Source: Norana najaformis (Eukaryota > Annelida > Clitellata > Crassiclitellata > Hormogastridae). From it: a DNA stretch of 64,000 bases. The stretch spans positions 38,241,396 through 38,305,395 of the forward strand of contig OZ029916.1 of assembly GCA_964023275.1 (NCBI GenBank), in the 5' to 3' direction. Of the stretch, positions 1 through 11,399 are shown in pieces. Under the pieces are notes generated by a model. The model searched no databases. It saw nothing but the letters and a program-made list of their open reading frames with translations, and was not told the origin of the DNA. A program made the translations under genes and the position numbers. Each line of letters begins with the position of its first letter. Position 1 is the first letter of the stretch.

Positions 1-3000
1 AAACACAGAGATATCCAAACAGACACTAAAACAGACATGGATACACTTCAACCGGCAACAAATGTTCATGAAGACGGACAAACAGAAATTCTGACACAGG
101 CTATCACCATCCATACACCCAAACAGACAGCCAGGCAGACACACACGGACAGACAGGTACACACCGAGAAAAACCCGAAGCCATGTATACCCTATAGGGA
201 GAGAGCAGAGGTGAATATATTCCAATGCGCATGCGTTGCACTTTGTACACCGACTTCCTTCCCAGTTAATTAGCACGGGCGCACCATTATTCATAAGGAC
301 CATTGTACAGTCCAGCACATCACATGCCGCCCGTTCGTGTGTATATATATATTTATATAATATAATATAGTGTGCATACGTGATATGTATATATATGTTT
401 GCGTTTACATAACTAATTTTTTCAGATATTATGCAGTAATTATGATCATGTGGGCATAATTAATATATTTGCACAACTATTGTTTGCATTACTGCTTCCG
501 TATTTAGCATTGCATTGTGACGAATTCTATTGAATCTTGTTGCATTAAATTACGCTGCATACCAGTACATTACATAAAACCAGATGCTAAACTACGTCAC
601 TGTGGAAGCCAAACAGAGTTAAACTACTAATTTCTCTACAAACTATGAAAAACACTGCAGCTCTAAATGTAAAAATACAAAATAATCTTGTACGATAACT
701 GCTAGACAATGAGTCAACATCTAATACGAGAAATAAACAATAGCAAGAAAAATATTAGGAAAAACTCTTTTTTAAATGCACAGATGTCAAAAATTACTAA
801 TATTCTGCGTGTGGTCAGCAGTATATAGTTAGCCAAGACTGCAGCAACTAAACCTGGCTTAGCAGTTTGCATACTTTCACCTCTCCACCCATTCCCACTT
901 CCTATTCCCACTTCCCCACCAAAACCGCCCCCAGTCAGAGACGTGCTTCAAAGACAGCAGCACTCCTAGAATTCATCTAATCTTTTGAGGGTAATTTCGA
1001 CTCAGCTCGCCAGATGGAGCCGGACAGACCAGACGCCCCTTCCGTAAGACTATCCGCCCCGACTGGACAGGTGGGCAGAGAGGAGCAGGTGTAGGGGAGG
1101 GAGCGAGGGCAGGAAGGTAGAAGGAAGAGTGATGAAAGGATTAGCAGCGAGAAAGCTCGCGCAAGAAGAGACCCAGACAAAGACAAATCCACACAGACAT
1201 ACAAACAGACATACACAAACACAGACATACCGACACACACAGACATAGAAACAGCAACACACAGGGCCATATCGGGGTCTGGTGCAACCCCCTCCACGTA
1301 AGAGTCGCTTTGAACTAGTCGTTCGATACTGACCGCTAACTGACCAGTAATAAAATCAACAGCCGCTTCTTGCCGCGGTCAGTCAGACGAGAAGACTGGT
1401 CAGCGAATAATGACCAGAGGTCAGTCATTAGATTTAATCAAAGGATGGACGGATGAGCTTGAACAAAACGCTTCAGGGATTCCCCAAATTCCCAACCCAC
1501 TTTCCCTCAACAAAGACCACAGATAAGGGGATGGTAATGTTAAATAAAGTAATGTAATAAATTTCAAATGCAATATTATAATAATAATAATGGAATAGAA
1601 TATAAATTATACACAACGTAAATTATATATTATAATGTGGTGTATTGTAACTATAACATTAAACTGTTCTAACACCATAAAAATTATAAAAAGTAATGTA
1701 TATATAATTTAATGTAATGTAAATTACATACTGAATGAATATTAAGAGATTAACGTATATATTGTAATATTAATGTAATTCAAGTCATAATGCAAACTTT
1801 ATGATGTAGTGCAATGCAAATATAATTTCTAGTCCAATGTAAATTATATAAGGTAATTGTTTTATTGCAGTGTAAATATAATAATAATAAAAATTATTTA
1901 AATTATATAATGTATAGTTAATATGATATTAATGTAATGTAATATAAATTATATAATGTAAATATAATATTAATGTAATATAATGTAAATTAATGTAAAT
2001 TTTGGATCCTTAAACCTGTCTAAAGGCAGTTATCGGGCAGTCGTATATACTAATTATTGCAGTCCGGATTCCGGTAAGCCAGTTAATATGGTCTTTGGTT
2101 CAGGTAATTGATGATTACTGTAAGTTAATAAAGACGCTAAATAAATGTTTAGTTCATTACTTTACGTTACGATTGCGCGAAGTTGTAGGAAAAGTTCTAA
2201 AAATTAAATTGGAGAAATAAATTAGTTTTAACAAATTTAAATGAACTATTCATTCTGATGATTATTTTCACCAAATCATAGGCTAACGAACTTAAAGTAT
2301 AAACAATTTACCTGATTTACTTAGCACCAGCATCTGTAGAATGAACGGAATGTGTTCGCATGTGTTTTCTGCATGGAAAGTAATCTGGAAAACGCAAACA
2401 AATATTCAGTTAGATTTTTAAAGGAATCATTGAGCACAAGGAATCCTGAAATATCTTTGACTGGGTCCTAACTTTAGCCCTTGCCTCTCCTCTCCGATCT
2501 TCTATCCTCTCTGCTCTCTTATCATCTCCCCCTCTGTTCTGTACTCCTCTCCCATCTTCCATCATGCTCGGCTCTCGGTCTTCTTTGCTCGGCGCTCTCC
2601 TCTCTCCTTTCCGCATCTCTGTCTCTCTCTGTGTCTGCCTGTCTGTCTGTCTCTTTCTCTTTCTCCGTCTGTTTCTGTCTGTCTAACTCTGTCTTTCTCT
2701 TTCTCTATCTGTCCCTGTCTGCCTGCCTGTCTCTGTCTTTCTCTTTCTCTGTCTGTCTGTCTTTCTTTTTCTCTGTCTCTCTGTGTCTCTGTATGTCCGT
2801 TTGTCTTTCTATTTCTCTGTCTGTCTGTCCGCCTGTCTGTCTCTGTCTTTCTCTTTCTTTATGTAAATGCAGCCAACATTGTTCCTGAATATTCGTGGAT
2901 GAATTGGGACTCCTACGAAGAAGCATGCACGTGCTTTTCATAGTAAGAACGAAACGGAACGGAACGCCGGTCATCTTAGGACTTCTCCGGACAAAGGCAA

Positions 3001-4790
3001 ACGGAAATTTTAAATGGACAAATAGAAGACAGAGTTTTAAAAAGACAAAGAGAATTTAAAGGGACAAAGGCCCGAGCTGAGCTGGGGAGGGGGTCATAGT
3101 GACATTTAAAGGGACAATGGCCCATGATGTGTCGGGTGGGGAGGCACAAAGGGACATTTAAAGGGACAAAGAAGGCCAGGGTTGACACGTGCAGGCGCCG
3201 GCTGTTGGAAGCGACCAGAGGGAGGGTGCCAGAACGTGCACGGCCCTGGATGACCGGACGAGGCGCAATGCTGCTGCTGAGCAGGAGGAAGCCGAAGGGG
3301 GCGAGGCACCGGTGCCGTAAGCGCACTCACAGCTGCTGCTGCGGCGGCTGCTGAGGCAGGCACGCGCGTTTCCATGGCAACGAACGTCGATGATGGTGTA
3401 CGATTTCGACGGCAGCACTAGCAGACAAAGAGCTCGCTGTCTCCGTCCGTCTGCGCCTCTCTGTGTCTGTCTTTCTGTGTCTGTCCCTCTGTCTGTCTCT
3501 CTGTGCCTGTCTCTGTCTTTCCCCGAAAGCCCCGCAAGCAAACGGCTGCGTTTGTCGGCGCCACGTGGCGCACACCTCCGCGAACAAAGGCCCTGGCCAG
3601 GTCGAGTTCTTCAAGGCGCCTAGAAGCAGACGATACCAGGAACTGCGATCCACTGGCAGACAGGCAGGCAGGCAGATAAGCAGCAAGACAGGTAGACAGA
3701 CAATGACGCGCAGGAACTGGGAGGCAGGCAACCAAGAAGAAAGGAAGACACACTAACAAGTAGGCAGACAGGCGACAGCAAACAGACAGGCAGATACGGA
3801 CTCAGACAAACGGACACAGGCATACAGTCAAACGAAGACACAGGTACATCCAACCAGACACAGATACAGAGCCCTGGAACGAAGCAGGCACAAAGACACA
3901 CACACAGGTATACAACCAAACAGACACACAGGTGTACAGCCAAGCAGACACACAACGGACGTGCGTATCCGCTGTTCCGTGCAACGTCCTCTATCTTCCG
4001 CCGTTACATCTGGCGCCCTCCGCCTCCTCACCGGTTCTGCATACAGCCATCAACGGTTCCTAGTAACCCTGCCGGCGCCTTTACCCTCTCTAAATCGCCC
4101 CTGCCCGGACAGTGATGAATCGCAGAAGCCCCTAAATGGGCCACCGATAACGGGGCTTATCTTTAAAAGCCCTGTACAAGGCACGCGAAAGACGGCCTTC
4201 TGGATTCATATACCGCCAAACGAGCTTGACATTCAATTTGTCCCAATCGAATTTCTCAATAACAGGGGCGATTACATAGTGGGCGCTGCAGTCAACTGGT
4301 TAGCCTGCTCCATGCACTGGCTACCAGGATGTCGGGATTCAAACCCCCTGCCAGAACAGATGTTCAGATTTCTATATCTGCCTGCGGCCCCTACCGAACT
4401 TGGCGATAAGATGAGTACATCGGCTGTATTATGAAGAAATGGAGGCATGTTGAGGGGGGTTTGACACCGCTTTATGAAGTCGAGGCGGTGCGGGAGAGGA
4501 CTGTGTCTACTCGCCCTCATATTCCGAGGCCAAGAAAATGACGATAATATAAATATAAAAAACAAATAATAATAAGCAACGAGTAGCTGCCGTTCGAGAT
4601 GTAATTTCTAACCTTTAAAGACTTTTAAGTCCCAATGGATTACAACAACACCTTCAGGACAAAAAAATAATAAACGTTTAAAAAAGCAACTGTCAAATTC
4701 CAAGGGACTCAACCGCCATTAAAGGATGAGAAATAACAATTAAATTACAGACCAATAAATGACAAATTAGATTTATTAACTACTAGCGGA
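1..4790. other. Intergenic repeat-rich left flank
   Basis: No gene is recognised. It holds ACAG/ACAC runs (1-180, 1189-1250, 3650-3960), an AT-rich TAATGTAA-type region (1540-2000), a TCTG/TCTC tract (2590-2860) and spaced TTTAAAGGGACAA repeats (3010-3170). Strings rich in Cys/Leu/Ser/Val or Thr/Asp/Arg are translations of these tracts. It may contain the missing 3' exon of the Cip/Kip gene. Confidence 0.7.
2590..2862 (+). repeat. TCTG/TCTC pyrimidine microsatellite
   Basis: Interrupted CTGT and CTCT tetranucleotides run for about 270 bases. All frames stay open for long stretches because the tract lacks purine-rich stop codons; no protein is implied. Confidence 0.85.
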
Positions 4791-4803
4791 TGTAAGCAGC
4801 GTC

Positions 4804-5285
4804 ATGTAGTGTATCTTAGCGCAGAAAGTGTAGTGTAAATACTACTTATTTCCTTATCGCTACAACAAGACACACCACACCATACTGGAGGTAAGTATAA
4901 ACAGTGGATGTAGTGTAGCTTAGCGCAGAAAGTGTAGTGTAAATACTACTTATTTCCTTATCGCTACAACAAGACACACCACACCATACTGGATGTAAGT
5001 ATAAACAGTGGATGTAGTGTAGCTTAGCGCAGAAAGTGTAGTGTAAATACTACTTATTTCCTTATCGCTACAACAAGACACACCACACCATACTGGATGT
5101 AAGTATAAACAGTGAATGTAGTGTAGCTTAGCGCAGAAAGTGTAGTGTAAATACTACTTATTTCCTTATCGCTACAACAAGACACACCACACCATACTGG
5201 ATGTAAGTATAAATAGTGGATGTAGTGTAGCTTAGTGCAGAAAGTGTAGTAAAAATACTACTTATTTCCTTATCGCTACAAGACA
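4804..5285. repeat. 104-bp tandem repeat, about 4.6 copies
   Basis: The anchor CTTAGCGCAGAAAG recurs at about 4815, 4919, 5023, 5127 and 5231, exactly 104 bases apart. Copies differ by only a few single bases (for example GGAGGTAAG/GGATGTAAG and AGCGCAG/AGTGCAG). This indicates recent expansion or ongoing homogenisation. The last copy breaks off in CGCTACAAGACACG. It has no coding potential. Confidence 0.95.
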
Positions 5286-6255
5286 CGCTACGACCGTCTA
5301 CCAGAAGCCAACGAATCCAGCAACACAAGTAGCGTCAGCGAGTGCAGGGGTCAAGGTCAGTATACACCTGAAGAAGAGGACACGTGATTTCTTTAATCTC
5401 TTAATTAATCACGGAGATTGACTACGTGGGAGAGCTGATAAAAGAGGGTCGAACCTGCTTCAACATGCATGCCTCCATGTCTCTATCTATTTATAGGGCG
5501 TAGGTAACAAAGAGTTTTGAAACAAGTTTAGTCTTGCATCGGGTCAACTATATTTGCGGTTCTCCTCCGCTCACATGCGACATGCCCAAACGCAGTGCAT
5601 GTTGTGCATGTAGAACGGTAGCGCCTTCATTTTCTCAGTCTTGTCAGTCGAACAAAGTGGTCGTGTGCAGTATAGTGAAGAGTAGATAGAGAGTACTGTA
5701 GTTCAGTCATTTGTTTAGTGTTGCATGCTCACAGCATAATTTTGTTCACACCGTCTAAAGGCTGGCTGAGCACAGCGGTAGCGCCATAATGTTTTCGGCC
5801 TCGTCATTCAAACGAAACAAGAGAAAGCGTGTTATACGATTCTTCCAAATGATTTAACCTACTATTTATATAACGCCATGCTACATAATAGCAGATCTCC
5901 GTCGCCTGTGAGGTTCCCTGAACGCTATATAAATTACTGCGCCTCAGATTCGCATTTCTGTGTGACTTTGCACGCATAAAAATTTCCGTATCAACAACAA
6001 TAGCCAGATGTATGCCGGAGAATAACTGATTCTTGGGTGACATGGTGGAAGCATGCCTTTAACCTCTTCGTTAAGGATTCAAATCCCGGTTACCAGAATC
6101 GCGAATACATTTATATAGCGCCTCATCCACTCCGGAACACAGCTGTAAATGCAATCGTGCATTTATATAGCGCCTTAATCAGAGAACTCCTCGGCGACGC
6201 CCATCTTAACTTCCAATGTAATGTACAACGTAATGACAACTTAAACTTGGCTGCT
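5286..6255. other. Region 3' of the CDKN1 exon, with SINE-tail motifs
   Basis: It contains two related segments (around 5610-5660 and 5775-5815) sharing GGTAGCGCC. It also has an inverted pair of the TTTATATAGCGCC-type motif (about 5867 and 5924) and two direct copies at about 6107 and 6159. It is a likely CDKN1 intron or 3' flank; no exon was identified. Confidence 0.5.
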
Positions 6256-6296
6256 CTATTTCGCAGGTAGCAAATTTGGGCTAGAAAGTAACTGAC
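6256..6296 (-). other. CDKN1: Read-through extension or intron start after the CDKN1 exon
   Basis: If the donor at 6296 is not used, the frame continues for 13 codons (GQLLSSPNLLPAK) to a stop at 6256. These residues resemble no Cip/Kip C-terminus. The bases GTCAGT at the junction make an intron the better reading. Confidence 0.5.
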
Positions 6297-6651
6297 CTGT
6301 TATTGTTGCTTGTCGCTTCCGGCGGAAGTACGTCGACGATGTAGCGACTGGAAGTGACGTAGTGATCGTGGTCACAGCGACGGATTCAGTTTGGACCGAG
6401 CAATCGACGCCAGATGTCGTTCGCCTGTCGCTGAAATCCTCCGCTGGGCGTCGCCACTCGTAACGACCGTCCAACGGGCGAAATTTCCCAAAATCGAAGT
6501 TCCAGCGCTGCGAACACGTCTCCATCACCTGTTTGATCTGCTGCTGCAGCAGACGGGTGTTCTCCGACGCGTCTGAGGGACTACCAAACAGGTTCCGACA
6601 AACCGATCGCGGTTTGCGAGGAATGACTTCGATTGACGGTACTACATCCAT
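6297..6651 (-). CDS. CDKN1: Cip/Kip family CDK inhibitor (p21/p27/p57/Dacapo type), first coding exon
   Basis: Cip/Kip proteins bind cyclin-CDK complexes in the nucleus and restrain the G1/S transition. From the ATG at 6651 (context GACATGG) the exon encodes 118 residues plus one base. Seen: a CDI domain at about residues 13-68 with the cyclin-binding CRNLFG (18-23), then a CDK-binding block with RWNFDF (49-54) and PLDGRYEW (59-66). A Ser/Thr-rich linker follows, then a basic stretch RRKRQ (110-114). This order matches p27/p21. An in-frame stop lies upstream of the ATG and no earlier in-frame ATG exists. At 6297/6296 reads ACAG|GTCAGT, a good donor leaving phase 1. Without splicing the frame adds 13 residues and stops at 6256. 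In family members an intron near the C-terminus is usual, so splicing is more likely. The next exon was not found. Odd: the Phe-Tyr-Tyr that p27 places into the CDK ATP pocket is not visible after the EW block. The family call is very secure; assignment to one vertebrate paralogue is not meaningful. Confidence 0.93.
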
Positions 6652-6890
6652 GTCACCACGGAGCAGGAACACACGTCGGGCTGATATTTCCGGTTGGTTA
6701 GTTCCTTCCAAATCCGGTCTACGCTCTTGTGCGTAAGCGAAGTTCCACCTTTCTAGAGTTTCCTAGCGATTAGCTCCTCGAACTACCAGCTTCCAACGAC
6801 TACCAAGGATAAATCAATTCCTCGCAAACGAACTCTCACGTATCCCCCGTTTTTCTAGCGATCTGCTACAAATTAACGAACGTCCACGCT
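6652..6890 (-). other. CDKN1: Probable 5' untranslated region of CDKN1
   Basis: About 240 bases lie between the TATA-like box at 6918-6926 and the start codon at 6651. The reading frame upstream of the ATG is closed by an in-frame stop near 6765. The transcription start is inferred from TATA spacing only. Confidence 0.4.
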
Positions 6891-6917
6891 TCCCGCATTC
6901 AGTTGGTATCAAGCGCA

Positions 6918-6926
6918 CCTTATATC
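6918..6926 (-). promoter_or_regulatory. TATA-like box of CDKN1
   Basis: The minus strand reads GATATAAGG, about 270 bases before the CDKN1 start codon, inside a locally GC-rich stretch. With the GC box and inverted CCAAT just upstream it forms a conventional RNA polymerase II core promoter. The call rests on motifs and position only. Confidence 0.5.
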
Positions 6927-6993
6927 CCCGCGGAAGAAGACCCCGGACTGACTACTGTCAGCCGCAGCCCTTAACGGAGACGCTCACCGCTGA

Positions 6994-7001
6994 GGGGGTG
7001 G
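6994..7001 (-). promoter_or_regulatory. GC/CACCC box upstream of CDKN1
   Basis: GGGGGTGG on the plus strand (CCACCCCC on the gene strand) lies about 75 bases upstream of the TATA-like box. This is a typical Sp/KLF-type site. Sp1 sites are known in vertebrate p21 and p27 promoters; a role here is inferred. Confidence 0.35.
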
Positions 7002-7052
7002 AGCGATCAACAGGAGGGTCTTGATTGACGTGTCAAGTCAGCGCTTGGCTGA

Positions 7053-7057
7053 CCAAT
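7053..7057 (-). promoter_or_regulatory. CCAAT box (ATTGG on the gene strand) of CDKN1
   Basis: CCAAT on the plus strand, in the context GACCAATGAG, is about 130 bases upstream of the TATA-like box. That is the usual range for NF-Y. A near-palindrome TTGACGTGTCAA (about 7025-7036, CRE-like) sits between it and the GC box. Confidence 0.4.
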
Positions 7058-7154
7058 GAGGAGGCTCGACTGAAGACATAGGTGGCGGAACAGAGGGGAA
7101 TGGTAATCCGCTAATCGCGTCAAATATGGAAACTGAAATAACAAGTGGAGATTT

Positions 7155-7410
7155 AAATCGCGCGGAAGAGGAGGAGAAGTAGTAGGTGGAGCAACGAGGG
7201 GAATGTGGCCGAAGAGAAAATAGAGACGGAGAAAGAGGCGCATAAGGAGGAGGATAAGGAAGAGGAGGGAAAGGGAGGAAGGAAAAGGAGGAGCAGGAAG
7301 AAGAGACGGAGACAGAAGACGGAGGGTGAGTAGGAGGAAGGACGAGGAAAAACGTGCAGGAGGAAGGAGAGGAGAAAAAAACAGGAGGAAGTAGAGGACG
7401 ATGAGGAGGA
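7155..7410 (+). repeat. Polypurine (GGA/GAA) tract upstream of CDKN1
   Basis: About 255 bases consist almost wholly of G and A on the plus strand, as irregular GGA, GAGGA and GAAGAG units. The tract starts about 230 bases upstream of the TATA-like box. Such mirror-type tracts can form triplex DNA or act as GAGA-type elements. The long minus-strand open frames here (Leu/Ser/Phe-rich) are only the complement of the tract. Confidence 0.8.
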
Positions 7411-7625
7411 TTCGAATGACAGACACAAAAGTGAAATTAAAGCACATTAGCCATCGGTTAGCCTGCTGTGCACACCACCCAACCAAGCTGATGCTGATTT
7501 CGAAAGGCTAGAGCCCGGGCTAAAAACCAGATCCTAAAAACAATGTAAATAATACGTCTGACCACCACAATGAAATATAAGAAGCGAAATGTACACAGCT
7601 AGTTAGTTTCATGAAAACAGCATCA

Positions 7626-7843
7626 CGGGACGCGGTGGTGTAGTGGTCTGGTCGGTGCCTCGTAACCGGAGGGTCGCGGGTTCGAATCTGCCTCAAGCCA
7701 CTGCGTAACGACCTCAGATAAGTTGCTCACCCACAATTGTCTGTGAGGAAGGCAACCGGAAACCACCTCACTCATCTCATCCCCGGGTGGCATAAAGCCA
7801 ATGGACCTGTCTTCGGGCAGAGAACTCATCATCATCAGCATCA
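7626..7843 (+). mobile_element. tRNA-derived SINE, copy 1
   Basis: It begins with a tRNA-like head carrying a polymerase III A box (TGGTGTAGTGG) and a B box (GGTTCGAATCT, one mismatch to consensus). The body follows (AAGTTGCTCACCCACAA, GAAACCACCTCACTCATC) and a TCATC-type microsatellite tail. Two further copies lie at 34.2 and 44.8 kb, showing it is a dispersed family. Confidence 0.85.
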
Positions 7844-9746
7844 CCACGATTGTTCTATGATGAAGCGATTTGGAATATGCTAAATATTTTTGGAATATGC
7901 CGAATTGTACAGAATATGTTAAATACACATGAGCAGGCTTCTAAAACCCAGTCCTCGCAGGAGTGCGTCGACTGATCGGCCTGTATTCGGTATCCAGCCA
8001 GGCCTATACGGCTTACAAACAGGCCCATAGATTCGAGAAGCTTGTGATGCATAGGTTTATTTATCCCATCGATCAGTCATCACTGCAATCGCAATGAAAT
8101 CATCCCGGGATTCATACTACAGGACAGACATAACCTCCTCAGAATCTTAATTGCGCACGGAACTGATCAAGATGTAGATATACACCTGGTAAACCTTGGC
8201 AACCAAGTCTATAGATGTAAAATAATTATTCCAATGTCCTGTAGAAAGGCGCAGGTCTGGGCAAATCTCGACCAAGGTAGTAGGCCCTTCCCCTATAACT
8301 CCTTGAATTACGAAAAGCACGCGCACTCGCGTTCGCATGTGTCCCAGTTTGCCCCTGGATTATCTGCATCACAAAATAATGCCATCCCGCGTGGACGGCT
8401 GTAGGGGTGTGTGGGTTCACAAGGGACGTTCCCCTCCAATGCATTTGATGGCCTGGTGTCCTAAAGACTAACAATTTACTTAATACCAACTTCGCTTCGC
8501 CACCCCACCTAACTTCAATTCCTGGATGCGCTCTGGCTGTCTTCGCCGGAGAGGGAGAGGGAGAGGAAGAGAGAGGGAGAGCTGCAGGCAGGAATGCAGG
8601 GTATACAAAAAGAGATCAGAGGATGCAAAGCGAAGCCTTGTTCTCAAAGTGGGCTGTGTAAATCTTTGATTACATTGCAATAAAATCAAACTGGACAGAC
8701 AGCCAGCCAGACAGACACACACACAGACAGACACACAGACAGACAGACATGCAGGCAGGTGGACAGTAAGGCAGGCAGGCAGACATAGGTACGCACACAC
8801 TCACTGGCCTGTCTGCAGATGTCTCTCTTGTAGATATCGGGGCCTGAATATGCATGCATTCACACGTCCACAGGGTCGGCAGCCACGTGTAGGATCGACG
8901 TTCGCCGACTGAATTAAAGCCTCCTCGATAAAAGCGCCCATAGCAACGCACCCCCCGCCTGCCTCCCTCCCTCCTTCCCTCCATCTCTGCAACAATCCCA
9001 GCCAATTAGTGGGCTGTTTAAAGACGTCTTGTTCACTCGCATTCATTTATGCAGTCCAAATACTTTCTACTCTTAAAATGTCCGATTGCAGCGCACACTA
9101 ATATGGTCAAGCGTCGTGTTTCACGCCTAAAATATTAAAAGTAATTTCAGATTATTAAAACAACTTTTTAGAATAGATTAGCTATATGTAAAACAGCGCT
9201 CAATAATTTGTTTCGAACGCTCATACCTCTCAGTGTAAAAGGGAATTCATTATATCCTGCTGCTGCTCATTTACCGACCCCTAATGAATGGAGGGCTGAG
9301 CTGGGACAAATGACCTGGTAATCCAACCAGGCTTAATTTCAATGCGTTTGGATAGGCATCTTAATCCTCTCAACCGACTCCAGTGCCAACTGCCTCCAGA
9401 TATCGTTCCCAAGATTGCAGTGAAGGCAAGGGCGGATTGAGGACCCGTCTACCACTTTCTCTCGGCTAAACTCAGACCGTGGCAGGCGTGGCCCCTGCGA
9501 ACGAGTGAAGGGATCGCGTTATATCGACTGCTGAGTGACGAGTCGAAGCCAAATTATTGCGACTGGTATCTAATGCATAGCGATTTGTTTAATGGACTTA
9601 GAGCCGACGACTGTTATTTACGACGATCAGCAACAGAGGGCAACAGACCACCTGCAGAAAACTAGCATTTCCTTACACCGATTCAGATAATGCTATCCCG
9701 TATTTGCACAAACTTAGCGTATATTAACTCTATTTAGGTACGCAGG

Positions 9747-9787
<41 letters not shown>

Positions 9788-11177
9788 ATATATATATATC
9801 CATATATGTATATATCGATGTATGTATGTATACATATGTATACATAGAATTTAATACTTAATATTGTTCATAGAATTTCTATCGGGCAATGCGTTTGAAC
9901 GACTACATTGTATGCATCGGGTACCGCAAGATTCAGAGTCACGACATACGAATAATACATATATCGGATCTTACAGCATCCGAAGTTATTGTACTCGAGT
10001 GTCTTTTCGTAGCACTCTTCATTCGCCATCTTTGTAAAGATGTCCGAAGATCGAAAACTATATAGGCCTATGTTCGGAAGTCAGTCAGTCAGTCAGTCAA
10101 TCGGTATGCACACAAATATGAATACCGGCCATATAATTATATGCAAAAACCTATATAGTCAAATATGCTGGAACTGGCCAATTATAGTTCTGAAGGCCTA
10201 GACAGGTCTATGGTGTTGGATATCATCTGGGTGATGACCCGGTTATGAAGAATATAGTTTACGATCATTCTTCAATTGAGACTGTGACAACCCTTGACGT
10301 ATATTCTGATTCGTCTTTGAACGTGTGACTGATTGAAGACTTCCCGACGACAGAAATTTGCCGCAAAATCCAGGTTCACGCATTTACAATGGTCCTCGTT
10401 TTGAGTTTCTTTGTCCCACACATTTGAAACTGAGTTACGAACGATTGTGTGTGGACACTACGGCGCCATACAAACCCTTATCTAGTTTTAAAAAAACGCA
10501 TTTCAACAATTACTTGTGCTTCATTAGTACACATACTGCATCAGCTTTTTGTCAGTGACACCGAACAACTTATAATCATACCTGTACTTGAGTAGCAAGT
10601 ACTTGTACTCGTACTTGCTACACATGTACTTTTACTTGCACCTCGAGTACTTGTAACACGCCTAATTTTTACTCCAACTAATACCTGAAATACAGAGAGC
10701 TGATTTTTTAAACACATGTTCTTATACTGAATTTAAAAAATACGATGTAAGATGCCAAGATGGAGGGCATAATGTTGGTTGGATTCTACGTGTTTGCGAG
10801 AGCCTAGTGTAGATTTGTCCAGAGCTCTATTCGTGTAGCATTCACCAGTGGATTAACTCAATTGCCGTGTTTAACGACATCATTTAGGCTGGCGTCGGGG
10901 CTCTCGTGAAGTACCGAAAAGGAGCTACATAAATGTCTAGTCACATTGATTGTTTGGCTGAACAAGTGATTGAAGTCACTTAATCGATCACCAACAGTTT
11001 CAGAAATACAAACACAAACAGGGAGTGAAAGGAAACTCAGACGGAACCATAATATGGGTCCACCCATACAGAGTCGCCCAATAACAGCATAAGTTGTGCA
11101 TGTAATCTCAGATAAAGTATCCCATATCCCACAAGTGAGACATAGGGGGGGGGGGGCGCTCATTTCCCTTTATTTAG

Positions 11178-11399
11178 GCCCGTGAGCCGACCATGGTCGA
11201 GTCCCAAGGTCCTGGACACGGGGCCAGCGCACGGACTTGCCGTTTACTTTCCAGCTTACGCTGGTACAAATTATACCCCTTGGCGACAGTGGCACTGTGT
11301 GCGCAAACAACCAGCCCAAGGTCGTCACACGGAGTCGAACCCACAACCGCAAGATCACTGACCAAACGCGTTACCGATAGACCACCGTGCCGCATGTAA
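11178..11399 (-). mobile_element. Second tRNA-derived SINE family
   Basis: On the minus strand the head reads with a perfect A box (TGGTCTATCGG) and perfect B box (GGTTCGACTCC), about 40 bases apart. An unrelated body contains GCGCACACAGTGCCACTGTCGCC. The spacing and non-tRNA body mark it as a SINE, not a tRNA gene. The following GGGCGCTCATTT region has a poly-G run. Confidence 0.7.

Noticed and set aside
977-1070. Strong minus-strand acceptor (polypyrimidine then GTCCAG) followed by a 30-codon frame, as the CDKN1 last exon
   Set aside because: The phase would fit, but the product (VGADSLTEGASG...) has no Cip/Kip C-terminal feature. The pyrimidine tract is part of a wider low-complexity stretch, so it may be chance.
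3106-3955. Overlapping frames on both strands around a GC-rich patch
   Set aside because: Composition follows TCTG/ACAG and GGC repeats; no recognised motif, start context or splice pattern.
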